Positions 6,930 to 15,935 of a stretch of 64,000 nt of DNA are shown here, piece by piece; within the stretch, counting starts at the first letter, position 1; each line of letters starts with the position of its first letter. This stretch comes from Collinsella sp. TM10-22 (GTDB lineage Bacteria > Actinomycetota > Coriobacteriia > Coriobacteriales > Coriobacteriaceae). The stretch lies in contig NZ_QSOC01000001.1 of assembly GCF_003466125.1 (NCBI RefSeq), positions 173,632 to 237,631 on the forward strand, written 5' to 3'. A program made the position numbers and the translations under genes. The notes beneath the pieces were generated by a model that was not told where the DNA came from, ran no database searches, and worked only from the letters and a program-made list of their open reading frames with translations.

Positions 6930-9587
6930 ATGAGTGCTGACTACCCGTCAATGACTACGGCCGAGATTCGCTCCAAGTTCCTCAACTTCTTTGAGGAGCG
7001 CGGTCTTAAGCTCTATCCTTCTTCGTCCCTCGTCCCCGACGATCCTTCGCTGCTGCTTGCCAACGCAGGCATGAACCAGTTTAAGGAGTACTACCAGGGC
7101 AAGAAGACCATGAAGGAGATCGGCGCGATCTCCTGCCAGAAGTGTGTCCGCACCAACGACATCGACTGCATCGGTGAGGACGGCCGTCACCTGTCCTTCT
7201 TTGAGATGCTCGGCGACTTCTCCTTTGGCGGCATCTCCAAGCAGCAGGCCTGCGCTTGGGCTTTTGAGCTCATCACCAAGGAGTTCAAGCTGCCGCTCGA
7301 CCGCCTGTACTTCACCGTCTTTACCGAAGACGACGAGACCCACGATGTGTGGCGCTCTCTGGGCGTTGCCGAGGATCACATCTCCCGCCTGGGCGAGGAC
7401 GACAACTTCTGGGCCGCTGGCCCCACCGGCCCCTGCGGTCCGTGCTCCGAGATCTACTTTGACATGGGCGAGGAGGTCGGTTGCGGCAGCCCCGACTGCA
7501 AGCCTGGCTGCGACTGTGACCGCTTCCTTGAGTTCTGGAACCTCGTGTTTACCCAGTACGACCGCCAGGAGGACGGCTCCATGCCGGAGCTGCCGCACCG
7601 CAACCTCGATACGGGCATGGGTCTGGAGCGCATGGCCGCTATCATGCAGCACAAGACCGCTAACTACGACGGCGATCTGATGCAGCACCTCATCAAGCTC
7701 GGTGAGAAGATCAGCGGCAAGACCTATGACGCCGACGATTACTCCGGTGCCAGCCGCTCCCTGCGCATCATCGCCGACCACTCCCGTGCCGTTGACTTTA
7801 TGATCTCCGACGGCATCCTGCCCGGTAACGAGGGTCGCGAGTACGTCCTGCGCCGCCTGCTCCGTCGTGCCGTGTTCCACGGTCGTCTGCTGGGCATCGA
7901 GGGCGCCTTCCTGACCAAGTTTATCGACGAGGTCAACGCTCAGATGGGCGAGGCTTATCCCGAGCTGCTCAAGAACGTCGCGCTCGTTAAGGGCATCGTC
8001 GCCTCCGAGGAGGAGCGTTTCTCAACGACGCTCGACAACGGCCGCGTTTACCTGGACGAGGCCCTGGCCGCGCTCGCCGACGACGCTGTCCTTCCGGGCG
8101 ATGTTGCCTTTAAGCTTCACGACACCTTTGGTTTCCCCATTGACCTGACTGTCGAGATCGCCGGCACCGCCGGTCACGACGTCGACATGGATGGCTTTAC
8201 CGCTTGCATGGAGGACCAGAAGGCCCGCGCCCGCGCCAACGCCAAGGGCGATGCCTGGGGCAGCTTCAACGACGTGTGGGTCGAGCTTTCCGACAAGGTT
8301 GCCGCGACCGAGTTCGACGGCTATGACAACGACGTCATCGATGGCGCCAAGGTTGTCGCCATCGTGCGCAACGGCGAGTCCGTCGAGTCCGCCGCTGCGG
8401 GCGAGGACGTCGAGGTCGTGCTCGACCGTACCCCGTTCTACGCCGAGATGGGCGGCCAGCAGGGCGACGCCGGCGAGCTTTCCGCCGAGGGCGTTGCGCT
8501 GACCATTTCCGATACCAAGAACCACAACGGCCTGTATGCCCACGTCGGCTACGTCGCCGAGGGCACGCTGACCGTCGGTGCTACCGTGACCGCCGCGCTC
8601 GACGCCGAGCGCCGTGGCTTCCTGCGTCGCAACCACACCGCCACCCACCTTCTCGACGCCGCGCTTAAGCAGGTCCTGGGCGAGCATGTCTCCCAGGCTG
8701 GCTCGTTGGTGACGCCCGAGCACCTGCGCTTTGACTTCACGCACTTCGAGGCCCTCTCCTCCGAGCAGCTCAAGGCCGTTGAGGACCTGGTCAACCAGCA
8801 GATCTTCGCTTCCAAGCCGGTCGTGACCCGCGTCATGGGCATCGATGAGGCCAAGGCCGCCGGCGCTGTCGCCCTGTTTGGCGAGAAGTACGGAGACGTC
8901 GTCCGCGTCGTCTCCGTGGGCGCCGAGGATCAGCCGTTCTCCCGCGAGCTCTGCGGTGGTACGCATGCCGCCAATACCGCCGAGATCGGTCTGTTCAAGA
9001 TCATTTCCGAGTCCTCCACGGGTTCGAACGTCCGGCGTATCGAGGCCGTGACCTCCAAGGGCGCTCTCGATTACATGGACGACCGCCTGGCGCTCGTTGA
9101 CGCTGCCGCCGCTGCGCTCAAGTGCCGCGTCGACGAGGTTCCCGCCCGCGTGGAGAACCTGCAGGCCGAGCTGCGCGAGACTTCTAACAAGCTCAAGAAG
9201 GCTCTGACCGGTGGCTCCTCCGACGCCATTTCCAGCGCCATCGACGGCGCTGTCGAGCTGAATGGATACAAGCTCGTCGTCGCTGAGCTCCAGGGTCTCG
9301 AGGCCGCAGACCTGCGCAACGTCTGGGATACCGTGCACCAGAAGGTTGCCGGCCCCGTCGCCTGCGTAGTTGCCAGCGTTACCGAGAAGGGCACCCCGGC
9401 CCTGCTCGCCGCCGGCTCCGATGACGCTGTGAAGGCCGGTTTCCACGCCGGCAACGTGATCAAGCAGATCGCGGGCCTGGTCGATGGTCGCGGTGGCGGT
9501 CGTCCCAACATGGCCCAGGCCGGTGGCAAGAACGCTGCCGGTATCGCCGATGCCCTCGCGGTCGCCAAGACCGCGCTCGGCGCCTAA
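6930..9587 (+). CDS. alaS: Alanyl-tRNA synthetase
   Basis: 885 residues, the full length for bacterial AlaRS. The class II catalytic core opens with SKFLNFFEERGLKLYPSSSL. The editing domain has HTATHLLDAAL and the zinc-binding CGGTHAANT, and the C-terminal DHHA1-like region ends with GRGGGRPNMAQAGG. It charges tRNA-Ala and hydrolyses mischarged Ser- or Gly-tRNA-Ala. GAGGAG at 6915-6920 supports ATG 6930; an open frame further upstream has no ribosome site. It is followed closely by ruvX, the usual bacterial pairing. Confidence 0.98.
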   Translation: MSADYPSMTTAEIRSKFLNFFEERGLKLYPSSSLVPDDPSLLLANAGMNQFKEYYQGKKTMKEIGAISCQKCVRTNDIDCIGEDGRHLSFFEMLGDFSFGGISKQQACAWAFELITKEFKLPLDRLYFTVFTEDDETHDVWRSLGVAEDHISRLGEDDNFWAAGPTGPCGPCSEIYFDMGEEVGCGSPDCKPGCDCDRFLEFWNLVFTQYDRQEDGSMPELPHRNLDTGMGLERMAAIMQHKTANYDGDLMQHLIKLGEKISGKTYDADDYSGASRSLRIIADHSRAVDFMISDGILPGNEGREYVLRRLLRRAVFHGRLLGIEGAFLTKFIDEVNAQMGEAYPELLKNVALVKGIVASEEERFSTTLDNGRVYLDEALAALADDAVLPGDVAFKLHDTFGFPIDLTVEIAGTAGHDVDMDGFTACMEDQKARARANAKGDAWGSFNDVWVELSDKVAATEFDGYDNDVIDGAKVVAIVRNGESVESAAAGEDVEVVLDRTPFYAEMGGQQGDAGELSAEGVALTISDTKNHNGLYAHVGYVAEGTLTVGATVTAALDAERRGFLRRNHTATHLLDAALKQVLGEHVSQAGSLVTPEHLRFDFTHFEALSSEQLKAVEDLVNQQIFASKPVVTRVMGIDEAKAAGAVALFGEKYGDVVRVVSVGAEDQPFSRELCGGTHAANTAEIGLFKIISESSTGSNVRRIEAVTSKGALDYMDDRLALVDAAAAALKCRVDEVPARVENLQAELRETSNKLKKALTGGSSDAISSAIDGAVELNGYKLVVAELQGLEAADLRNVWDTVHQKVAGPVACVVASVTEKGTPALLAAGSDDAVKAGFHAGNVIKQIAGLVDGRGGGRPNMAQAGGKNAAGIADALAVAKTALGA

Positions 9588-9604
9588 GAACCTAAGTAGT
9601 CGCT

Positions 9605-10033
9605 GTGGTCGCGCTCGCGCTGGACATAGGGGAGACTAGGATCGGTATTGCCGTCTCAAGCCGTGATGGCAAGATGGCAATGCCTGTCAAGGTGCTTCCG
9701 GCTGCCGAGGTCACCGGTATGGCCAAGACGTTTCGCTACCTGGTCGAGGACTATGAGCCCGATATCCTGGTAAGCGGGCGTCCCTTGACTATGGCCGGTG
9801 AGCCCGGCCCTCAGGCCGAGCGCGTCGCCGCCGTAGCGCAAAAGATTGCCGACGAGCTCGAACTTCCGCTGGAGTTTGAGGACGAGCGTCTGTCCTCGCA
9901 AGAGGCCAAGCGCATCTTGCGCGAGCAGGGACTCAACGAAAAGCAGATGAGGGGCAAGATTGACATGATTGCCGCTAGCCTGTTTTTGCAGACGTGGCTT
10001 GATCGTAAAAACGAGGAGGTCTCGCATGCCTAG
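9605..10033 (+). CDS. ruvX: Putative pre-16S rRNA nuclease / Holliday junction resolvase (RuvX/YqgF)
   Basis: 142 residues of the YqgF family with an RNase H-like fold. The N-terminal LALDIGETRIGIAV carries the first conserved Asp, and LEFEDERLSSQEA holds the central acidic cluster with the E(D)ERL(S/T)(S/T) motif. It is needed for 16S rRNA 5' maturation; a role in recombination has also been proposed. It uses a GTG start 17 bases after alaS and overlaps the start of mltG by eight bases. Confidence 0.92.
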   Translation: MVALALDIGETRIGIAVSSRDGKMAMPVKVLPAAEVTGMAKTFRYLVEDYEPDILVSGRPLTMAGEPGPQAERVAAVAQKIADELELPLEFEDERLSSQEAKRILREQGLNEKQMRGKIDMIAASLFLQTWLDRKNEEVSHA

Positions 10034-11411
10034 CGCTTCCGATCCGCGCCAGCCGATTCGTACACGACAGCCTGTGCCGCGCCCTACCCAACCTGGCCAG
10101 CGTCCGGCACAGCCGACACAGCGCGCAGCTCAGTCTGCCGCGCGCCCGGTGCAGTCCTCCTCTCGTTCGGCCCAACCTGCTCAGCGGACGGGTCAGCAGC
10201 CCACTGCTCGTACGGCCCAGCCTGCAGGCGGTACCCGCTTTAAGCAGCAGGCACCTATCCAGCGAACGCAGGCCCCCCAATCGCATTCGCATCACGCTCA
10301 TGGCTCGCACGGCGTTGCTCCGGCCACGCGATCGAGCTATAACACGCACGCCCGCCGTGGTTCCCAAAAGAAAAGCTCCCCGGTGCCTATGATTATCGGT
10401 GGCGTCGTCGCCGTGCTTGCGCTTGTCGCGATCGTGTTCTTTGTCGTGCCAGCCGTCAAGGGCTTCTTTGCCGGCGAGGATTCGAAGGTCACGGCTGGTC
10501 AACAGGTTACGGTGACCATTCCCGACGGTGCTTCGGGCGATACGATCGCCTCGATTCTTTCCGAGAATCATATCGTCGAAAATCCCAAGGATTACTATGC
10601 GGCGGTAAAAAAGCTCAGCGCCGATATGTCGCTTAAGCCCGGCACTTATTCGTTCACCACGCTCATGGATACGACTAAGGTGGTGCAGCAACTCATGGAA
10701 GGCCCCAACGCGGGCTCCAATGCGCTGACGATTCCCGAGGGCTTGACGGTCGATCAAGTCGCCGGCCGTGTGGCCCAGGCCTACGACAGCATCTCTAAGG
10801 AAGACTTCCTCAACCAGGCCAAGGCCTCCAACTACGTGGACGATTATAGCTTCCTTAGGGGTGCTGCAAACGATTCGCTCGAGGGCTTCTTGTTCCCCAA
10901 GACCTATTCGCTGGGCGATTCGCCGACGGCCGATGAAGTGATTCGCGCCATGCTCGATCAGTTTAAGACCGAGTACAAGTCGCTTGACTTTGCCAGCTGC
11001 GAGGCCAAGATCAAGGAGCGCTACGGTGTGGAGATGTCCGATTACGACATCGTTAACCTTGCCTCTATCGTTGAGCGCGAGGGTCTCAACGCCGATCAAC
11101 GGTCGCACGTGGCCTCGGTCTTCTACAACCGCCTTGCCGGTAAGCTTGACGGTCTGCGTTATCTCAACAGCGATGCGACCATGATGTATGTTACCGGCGG
11201 CGAGGTTACCGCCGACGACCTGCAGAGCGATAGCCCGTATAACACCTATAAGCACGAGGGCCTGCCGCCCACGCCCATCTGTTCTCCGTCGCTCGAGGCG
11301 CTCAAGGCCACCCTTGAGCCGACCGACTCCGATGACCTGTATTTCTACATTACACAGGACGAGGAGTATTTCTCGCAAACCTACGAAGAACATCAACAGT
11401 CTTGGAATTAG
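10026..11411 (+). CDS. mltG: Endolytic peptidoglycan transglycosylase MltG (YceG)
   Basis: 461 residues. A Pro/Gln/Arg-rich cytoplasmic tail of about 120 residues comes first, then one membrane helix (MIIGGVVAVLALVAIVFFVV), then the extracytoplasmic YceG domain. The catalytic Glu lies in NLASIVEREG, and the family end PYNTYKHEGLPPTPICSP is present. It cuts nascent glycan strands and limits their length. GAGGAGG precedes ATG 10026. The long disordered tail, of simple Q/P/R composition, is typical of actinobacterial homologues. Confidence 0.93.
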   Translation: MPSASDPRQPIRTRQPVPRPTQPGQRPAQPTQRAAQSAARPVQSSSRSAQPAQRTGQQPTARTAQPAGGTRFKQQAPIQRTQAPQSHSHHAHGSHGVAPATRSSYNTHARRGSQKKSSPVPMIIGGVVAVLALVAIVFFVVPAVKGFFAGEDSKVTAGQQVTVTIPDGASGDTIASILSENHIVENPKDYYAAVKKLSADMSLKPGTYSFTTLMDTTKVVQQLMEGPNAGSNALTIPEGLTVDQVAGRVAQAYDSISKEDFLNQAKASNYVDDYSFLRGAANDSLEGFLFPKTYSLGDSPTADEVIRAMLDQFKTEYKSLDFASCEAKIKERYGVEMSDYDIVNLASIVEREGLNADQRSHVASVFYNRLAGKLDGLRYLNSDATMMYVTGGEVTADDLQSDSPYNTYKHEGLPPTPICSPSLEALKATLEPTDSDDLYFYITQDEEYFSQTYEEHQQSWN

Positions 11412-11412
11412 C

Positions 11413-11910
11413 ATGAGGATTTTTAGCCCCAAACGATACGTTGCCTCGGTCGATCGCATCGACCTTGATACCCTGTGGGCCGACGGCAAACGCGCCATTC
11501 TGCTCGATCGCGATAACACCCTGGTGCCGCGCGATACCGAGCAGGTTCCCGCCGCGGTTTCCGCTTGGCTCGATGCCGCCCGTGCCAAAGGCTTTAAGCT
11601 GTGCATGGTGTCCAACAACTGGCATCGCGACCAGGTCATGAGCTCTGCACGCGAGTTGGGGCTCGAGGCCATCAGCCACGCTATGAAGCCGGCTCCGTTT
11701 GCCCTCAAGGCGGGTCTTAAGCGCCTCGGCGCCACTGCCGATGAGGCGGTGCTGATCGGTGATCAGCTCTACACGGACGTGTGGAGCGGCAACTTTGCCG
11801 GCGTCGATACCATCCTGGTCAAGCCGCAAGCAACCCAGGACCTGTGGTACACGCAGATCTTCCGTATCTTTGAGCGCCGGGCCCTGCGCGACCTTCCCTG
11901 CGAGGAATAG
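11413..11910 (+). CDS. YqeG family HAD IIIA-type phosphatase
   Basis: 165 residues of the HAD superfamily. Motif I is LLDRDNTLVPRD, with both aspartates. Motif II is the VSNN region, and motif III/IV is LIGDQLYTDVWSGN. This arrangement matches the YqeG/phosphatidylglycerophosphatase (PGPase)-like group. The ATG is two bases from the mltG stop. It is part of the long plus-strand block running into aroK. Phosphatidylglycerophosphate is a possible substrate by family, not shown here. Confidence 0.85.
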   Translation: MRIFSPKRYVASVDRIDLDTLWADGKRAILLDRDNTLVPRDTEQVPAAVSAWLDAARAKGFKLCMVSNNWHRDQVMSSARELGLEAISHAMKPAPFALKAGLKRLGATADEAVLIGDQLYTDVWSGNFAGVDTILVKPQATQDLWYTQIFRIFERRALRDLPCEE

Positions 11911-11918
11911 GTCTCTCT

Positions 11919-12452
11919 ATGTCCCAGCACATCAAACACGGCTGCGACCATATCTTCTTTATCGGCTTTTTGGGCGCGGGCAAATCGACGCTCGCGCGCA
12001 ACGTCGGCACCATGTTCAAGCGGCGTTTTATCGATACCGACCGCCTGGTCGTGCGTCGATGCGGCAAGTCGGTTACCGAGATTTTTGAGACCGAGGGCGA
12101 GGATCGTTTTCGCGAGCTCGAGACCTCGGCACTCCGTTCGCTTCAAAGCGAGCGCAGCCTGCTGGTATCGTGCGGGGGTGGCATCGTCGAGACGCCAGTG
12201 AACATTAAACTGATGCACGAAATGGGTACGTGCGTGTACCTCGAGGGCGACTTCGAGGACTCGTTGCGCCAGATTCGTCGGTGCGACACGCGCCCCGATT
12301 TCCGCTCGCCCGAGCATGCCGCGCGCCTGTTTGAGCATCGCCGTCCGCTGTATCGCCAGGCCGCCGACCTTACCCTTGATATTCGCAACAAGTCCTTCGA
12401 GGACGTTTCCTACCTTTGTGCCGAGATGCTTTTGGAGCGTGGACTGCTATGA
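11919..12452 (+). CDS. aroK: Shikimate kinase
   Basis: 177 residues, normal length. All the main active-site elements are present: the P-loop GFLGAGKST, the FIDTDRLV aspartates, EGEDRFRELE (shikimate-binding Arg), SCGGGIV, the lid Arg in RRCDTRPDF and HRRPLY near the C-terminus. It phosphorylates shikimate in the chorismate pathway. Its TGA overlaps the ATG of the degenerate dehydroquinate synthase by four bases. The contrast between an intact kinase and a dead-looking partner is odd and is listed as a finding. Confidence 0.92.
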   Translation: MSQHIKHGCDHIFFIGFLGAGKSTLARNVGTMFKRRFIDTDRLVVRRCGKSVTEIFETEGEDRFRELETSALRSLQSERSLLVSCGGGIVETPVNIKLMHEMGTCVYLEGDFEDSLRQIRRCDTRPDFRSPEHAARLFEHRRPLYRQAADLTLDIRNKSFEDVSYLCAEMLLERGLL

Positions 12453-13558
12453 TTCGCCGTCAACTGATCAATTTCCAAAACCGCAGCGTCGATGTCCGTG
12501 TCGGATTGGGCGCGTTCGATGAGCTGTCGCGTATGTTTGCCTCGGCCGTGGGCAAGCCTAAGCGTGCGATGGTCGTTTGGAACACCGCCACGTCAGAGCG
12601 TTTTGGCGAGGTCGTTGAGCATGCGTTGGTCGACGCCGGCTTTGCCGTGTCGCTGCTCGTCCTCGAGGTTTCGCCTGCCGGTGCCACGCTGGCCGATGCC
12701 GATACCGTCTTTGGCGCCCTGTCGGCTAACGTCATTACCTGTGACGATCTCGTTGTCGCCGTCGGCGACACGGCGACCTGCTCGGTCGTTAGCTGGTGCG
12801 CCAACCAGTGGTGTGGCCGAACCGAGTGCGCGCTGCTGCCGACGACCTTCGACGCCATGCTCACGGTCGCGACGACCATGAAGCCGCTCGTCGCTTCGTC
12901 GGCGAATGCGCTTCCCGCTATCGCGTTTCGTCCCGAACCGGGCCTGGTCGTGTGCGACCTCGATCTTGTCCGCGATGTGGATCCTGAGGAGCTCAAGCGC
13001 GGTTATGCCGTGCTCGTGGGCACCATGCTCTCCAGCAGCAAGTCTCGCTGGAATCAGTTTACTGAGACCGTCCCCGAGATTCTCGCGGGTGAGGAGGTCG
13101 CGCTCGTCAATGCCGTTCAATGGTCTCAGACTGCCCGCAAGGACGTATTGATGGCCACGAACCCGAGCGCTCGCCATGCGCTCGATTTTGGCAAGACGGG
13201 GGAACGCACCCTGCGCGCCTGCTTGGGAGATGCCGCTTCGCGGATCCCTGCCTACCAGCTGTTGTCCGAGGGCATGCGCTTTGAGGCACGCCTAGCACAT
13301 GATGCCTGCGACTTCGATATCGACTATGTGTTTGATGTCGATGACTGCCTGGAGGACTTTGACATCGAGGAACTTGCCTTCGACCTGGAGCCTACCGCGT
13401 TTGTCGAGGAGTTCCGCAGGCAGCAGTTTGCGCGCTCGAACCGTAGCATGCTGCCGTTGCCCGCGGCGCTTGGCGCTATACGTTTGACCAGCGTGGAGGA
13501 CGAGGTTCTCGAGCGCCATGCCCAGGCGTATCTGGCTTCTCGTAAGGAACTTCTCTAA
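12449..13558 (+). CDS. 3-dehydroquinate synthase-like protein lacking catalytic and metal-binding residues
   Basis: 369 residues, near the usual AroB length and co-linear with it, directly after aroK as in many aroKB pairs. The family landmarks are recognisable but lost. The GGGV-GD region reads AVGDTATCSVVSW (104-116). PTT-xLA-DSSVGGK reads PTTFDAMLTVATTMK (131-145). The metal Glu region reads KRGYAVLVGTML (183-194). The NFGHT-xGHA region reads DFGKTGERTL (246-255). The last His motif is LLSEGMRFEA. All three zinc ligands (Glu, His, His) therefore appear absent. It is probably a pseudoenzyme or has a new activity. The reading frame is intact, so this is not simple decay. Confidence 0.75.
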   Translation: MIRRQLINFQNRSVDVRVGLGAFDELSRMFASAVGKPKRAMVVWNTATSERFGEVVEHALVDAGFAVSLLVLEVSPAGATLADADTVFGALSANVITCDDLVVAVGDTATCSVVSWCANQWCGRTECALLPTTFDAMLTVATTMKPLVASSANALPAIAFRPEPGLVVCDLDLVRDVDPEELKRGYAVLVGTMLSSSKSRWNQFTETVPEILAGEEVALVNAVQWSQTARKDVLMATNPSARHALDFGKTGERTLRACLGDAASRIPAYQLLSEGMRFEARLAHDACDFDIDYVFDVDDCLEDFDIEELAFDLEPTAFVEEFRRQQFARSNRSMLPLPAALGAIRLTSVEDEVLERHAQAYLASRKELL

Positions 13559-13595
13559 GATTTATTGACATCCATCGTCTTTCGTATCATGTTGA

Positions 13596-13657
13596 GGGAC
13601 GGGTTTTCAATCGGTTACGAATCGCTTGCGTTTTCGTACGCTGATTGAGCCCGTCCC
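13596..13657 (+). repeat. Imperfect hairpin in the leader of the M24 peptidase gene
   Basis: GGGACGGG (13596-13603) pairs with CCCGTCCC (13650-13657), extended inward by CAATC/GATTG. An inner TACGAA/TTCGTA stem nests within it. There is no T-run after it. A TTGACA at 13565-13570 lies upstream, so it may be transcribed as a 5' leader structure. Confidence 0.6.
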
Positions 13658-13691
13658 GTCTGTATGTGACGACAACAAGAAAGGAATCTGC

Positions 13692-14822
13692 ATGTCTGAG
13701 TTTGCTGCCGGTCCTGCCGGTCGTATCGAGCGTGTCCGTGCCCTGATGGTCGAGCGTGGCTACGACGCCATCGTGGTACGCGACGAGGCAAATCTTCGTT
13801 GGCTTACGGGCGTGAAGGGCGTCTTCGATTACACCTTCGAGTTTCCGCACGCGGCGTTTATTACGGCTGACCAGTGCCTGTTCCATACCGATTCGCGCTA
13901 TCTCAACAGCTTTGAGGAGAACACGCCCGCCGGCAGTCCCTGGGTCTACGACATGGACGAGGGCACCATCCCCGGTTGGGTCGCCGGCAAGATCGCGGCC
14001 AACAAGTGCCGCGTCTGCGCTGTCGAGGACGATATGCAGATTAACTTCTACCAGGGCATTCAGCGCGGCCTGGAGGACCGCTCCGTCGCTTGCATGCTGC
14101 CGCTGATGCACGACGATATCCGTAAGATGCGCGCCGTCAAGGATGCCGAGGAGATCGAGCTCATGCGCCACGCACAGTCGATCACCGACGCCGCCTTCCA
14201 GCATATGCTCGGCTTTATTAAGCCTGGTATGACCGAGAAGCAGGTTCGCAACGAGCTTGAGAACTTTATGTTCGCCAACGGCGCCGACAGCTTGGCCTTT
14301 GGTTCCATCGTCGCGAGCGGTCCCAACACTGCGAACCCGCACGCCGTCCCGAGTGACCGCGTGATCGAGAAGGGCGACTTCGTCCTCATGGATTACGGCG
14401 CGGGCTATTGCGACTACCGCTCCGATATGACGCGTACCGTCGTGATGGGCGAGCCTACCCAGGAGCAGCTCGACCTGTACGCGCTCGTGCGCCGTACGCA
14501 CGAGGAGTGCGTCGCCGCCATCCATCCGGGCGTCGAGGGCAACGACATCTTCAAGCTTTCTAAGAAGATTATCGGGGATGCCGGTTATGGCGATTACTAC
14601 AACCATGGCCTGGGCCACGGCGTCGGTATCGACATCCACGAGCTGCCCAACTTCAACCGTAGCAAGAACATCATCGAAGTTGGCTCGGTTATTACCATGG
14701 AGCCCGGCGTGTACCTGCCCGGTGTGGGCGGCGTGCGCTTGGAGGACTACGGCGTGGTCACCGAGAACGGCTACGAGCCCTTCACCAAGACCCCGCATGA
14801 CCTCCACGTTATCGACTGCTAG
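13692..14822 (+). CDS. M24 family Xaa-Pro peptidase (aminopeptidase P-like)
   Basis: 376 residues with a creatinase-like N-terminal domain and a pita-bread C-terminal metallopeptidase domain. The five metal ligands are in place: the two Asp in [18 protein letters not shown], the His in [15 protein letters not shown], the Glu in [10 protein letters not shown] and the Glu in [11 protein letters not shown]. It removes residues next to proline from peptides. AAAGGA precedes ATG 13692. It sits directly before efp, a common pairing; EF-P rescues ribosomes stalled at polyproline. Confidence 0.92.
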   Translation: MSEFAAGPAGRIERVRALMVERGYDAIVVRDEANLRWLTGVKGVFDYTFEFPHAAFITADQCLFHTDSRYLNSFEENTPAGSPWVYDMDEGTIPGWVAGKIAANKCRVCAVEDDMQINFYQGIQRGLEDRSVACMLPLMHDDIRKMRAVKDAEEIELMRHAQSITDAAFQHMLGFIKPGMTEKQVRNELENFMFANGADSLAFGSIVASGPNTANPHAVPSDRVIEKGDFVLMDYGAGYCDYRSDMTRTVVMGEPTQEQLDLYALVRRTHEECVAAIHPGVEGNDIFKLSKKIIGDAGYGDYYNHGLGHGVGIDIHELPNFNRSKNIIEVGSVITMEPGVYLPGVGGVRLEDYGVVTENGYEPFTKTPHDLHVIDC

Positions 14823-14846
14823 TCTACTTCGTAGATAGTTTGGGGC

Positions 14847-14887
14847 GGGGCGTCCGAAATGATTCGGGCGCCCCGCGTTCTCTTTTT
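14847..14887 (+). terminator. Terminator between the M24 peptidase gene and efp
   Basis: GGGGCGTCCGAA and TTCGGGCGCCCC pair around a four-base loop (one mismatch). A run of T (14882-14887) follows after nine bases. Confidence 0.7.
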
Positions 14888-14981
14888 ATGCGCTCGCTGC
14901 AGGCGCCGTCTGCAAGTGTATAATTTCGGTCGTATGTAATTTGGACGCTTGTGCGTTCTGCCTATAACAAGAAAGGTCGCT

Positions 14982-15545
14982 ATGCCTACCATTTCTACCG
15001 CCGACTTCAAGAACGGCCTCGGTCTCCGCATTAAGGACAAGGTCTACACCATCGTCGAGTTCCAGCATGTCAAGCCGGGAAAGGGTGGCGCGTTTGTGCG
15101 CTACAAGACCCGCGACATCAAGAGCGGCCGCGTCGTCGAGAATACCTGCAACGCCGGCACCAAGTTCGAGAGCGTCATGCTCACCACCCGTGAGTTCCAG
15201 TACCTCTACAACGATGGCACCGACTACATCTTCATGGACAACGAGTCCTATGAACAGGTTCCCGTTCCCGAGGACATGGTGGGCGAGAACTCCAAGTGGC
15301 TGCGCGAGAACGACATCTGCCAGCTGCTCTTCGCCGACGATGAGCTCATGGGCGTGACCCCGCCGATGTTCATCGAGACCACCATTGTCCAGACCGACCC
15401 GGGCTTTAAGGGCGACACCGTTCAGGGTTCCACCAAGCCGGCCACGATCGACACCGGCGCTGTCATCCAGGTCCCCATGTACCTTAACGAGGGCGAGGTC
15501 ATCAAGGTTGACACCCGCGACGGCAAGTTCGTCTCCCGCGTCTAG
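14982..15545 (+). CDS. efp: Elongation factor P
   Basis: 187 residues with the three OB/KOW-like domains of EF-P. The N-terminal STADFKNGLGLRIKDKVYTI, the modification-loop region HVKPGKGGAFVRYKTRD and the C-terminal GDTVQGSTKPATIDTGAVIQ are typical. The loop residue is Lys in KPGKGG, as in EF-Ps that use a lysine. It relieves ribosome stalling at consecutive prolines. AAAGG precedes ATG 14982, and a TATAAT at 14919-14924 may be its -10 element. Confidence 0.97.
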   Translation: MPTISTADFKNGLGLRIKDKVYTIVEFQHVKPGKGGAFVRYKTRDIKSGRVVENTCNAGTKFESVMLTTREFQYLYNDGTDYIFMDNESYEQVPVPEDMVGENSKWLRENDICQLLFADDELMGVTPPMFIETTIVQTDPGFKGDTVQGSTKPATIDTGAVIQVPMYLNEGEVIKVDTRDGKFVSRV

Positions 15546-15569
15546 CAACCAACTCTTCTAGGAGGACTC

Positions 15570-15932
15570 ATGCCCCAGGAAATCAAGATTGACGGCATCG
15601 GCATTTCACCCGATGTTCTGACCGCCATCGTCTCGCGCGCCGTGTCCGATGTCGAGGGCATCGCCTCCGTTGGCGTCAAGGACCTTGCCACCAACCTTGT
15701 CTCCATGATGCTCTCGTCCAAGGCCCCGGCTTCCGAGCCGGCGGTCGAGGCCGAGGTCGTCGGTGACAAGCTCGCACTCACCGTGCGTGTTGTGGTGTTC
15801 TTTGGCTATCCGTTCAAGAAACTCGCCGAGGCCGTTCGCGCCGCCGTGGTCGCCGCCATCGATGCCCAGGTGGGCGTTGAGGTCGAGCGCGTTGACGTTT
15901 GCATCGACGGCCTCGTTTTCCCCAAGGAGTAA
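15570..15932 (+). CDS. Asp23/Gls24 family protein
   Basis: 120 residues of the Gls24/Asp23 family (DUF322). The pattern ISPDVLTAIVSRAVSDVEGIASVGV, then LALTVRVVVFFGYPFKKLAEAVRAAV, is typical. In Gram-positive bacteria these proteins attach to the membrane and are linked to alkaline or envelope stress; the small form next to nusB is a common housekeeping arrangement. AGGAGG lies before ATG 15570. It is followed four bases later by nusB. Confidence 0.85.
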   Translation: MPQEIKIDGIGISPDVLTAIVSRAVSDVEGIASVGVKDLATNLVSMMLSSKAPASEPAVEAEVVGDKLALTVRVVVFFGYPFKKLAEAVRAAVVAAIDAQVGVEVERVDVCIDGLVFPKE

Positions 15933-15935
15933 CCT

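Noticed and set aside
6780..6930. T-box riboswitch before alaS
   Set aside because: GGTGGGATGG slightly recalls the T-box core, but the leader from the likely promoter is too short and there is no specifier loop or antiterminator.
8022..9446. Long open frame antisense to alaS
   Set aside because: The frame is open only because GC-rich codons leave few stops in the mirror frame. Its translation is low-complexity Gly/Val/Asp with no family signature, while alaS on the other strand is certain.
9975..11735. 586-codon open frame antisense to mltG and the YqeG-like gene
   Set aside because: It spans two well-supported genes on the other strand and has an Arg/Leu-rich, motif-free translation.
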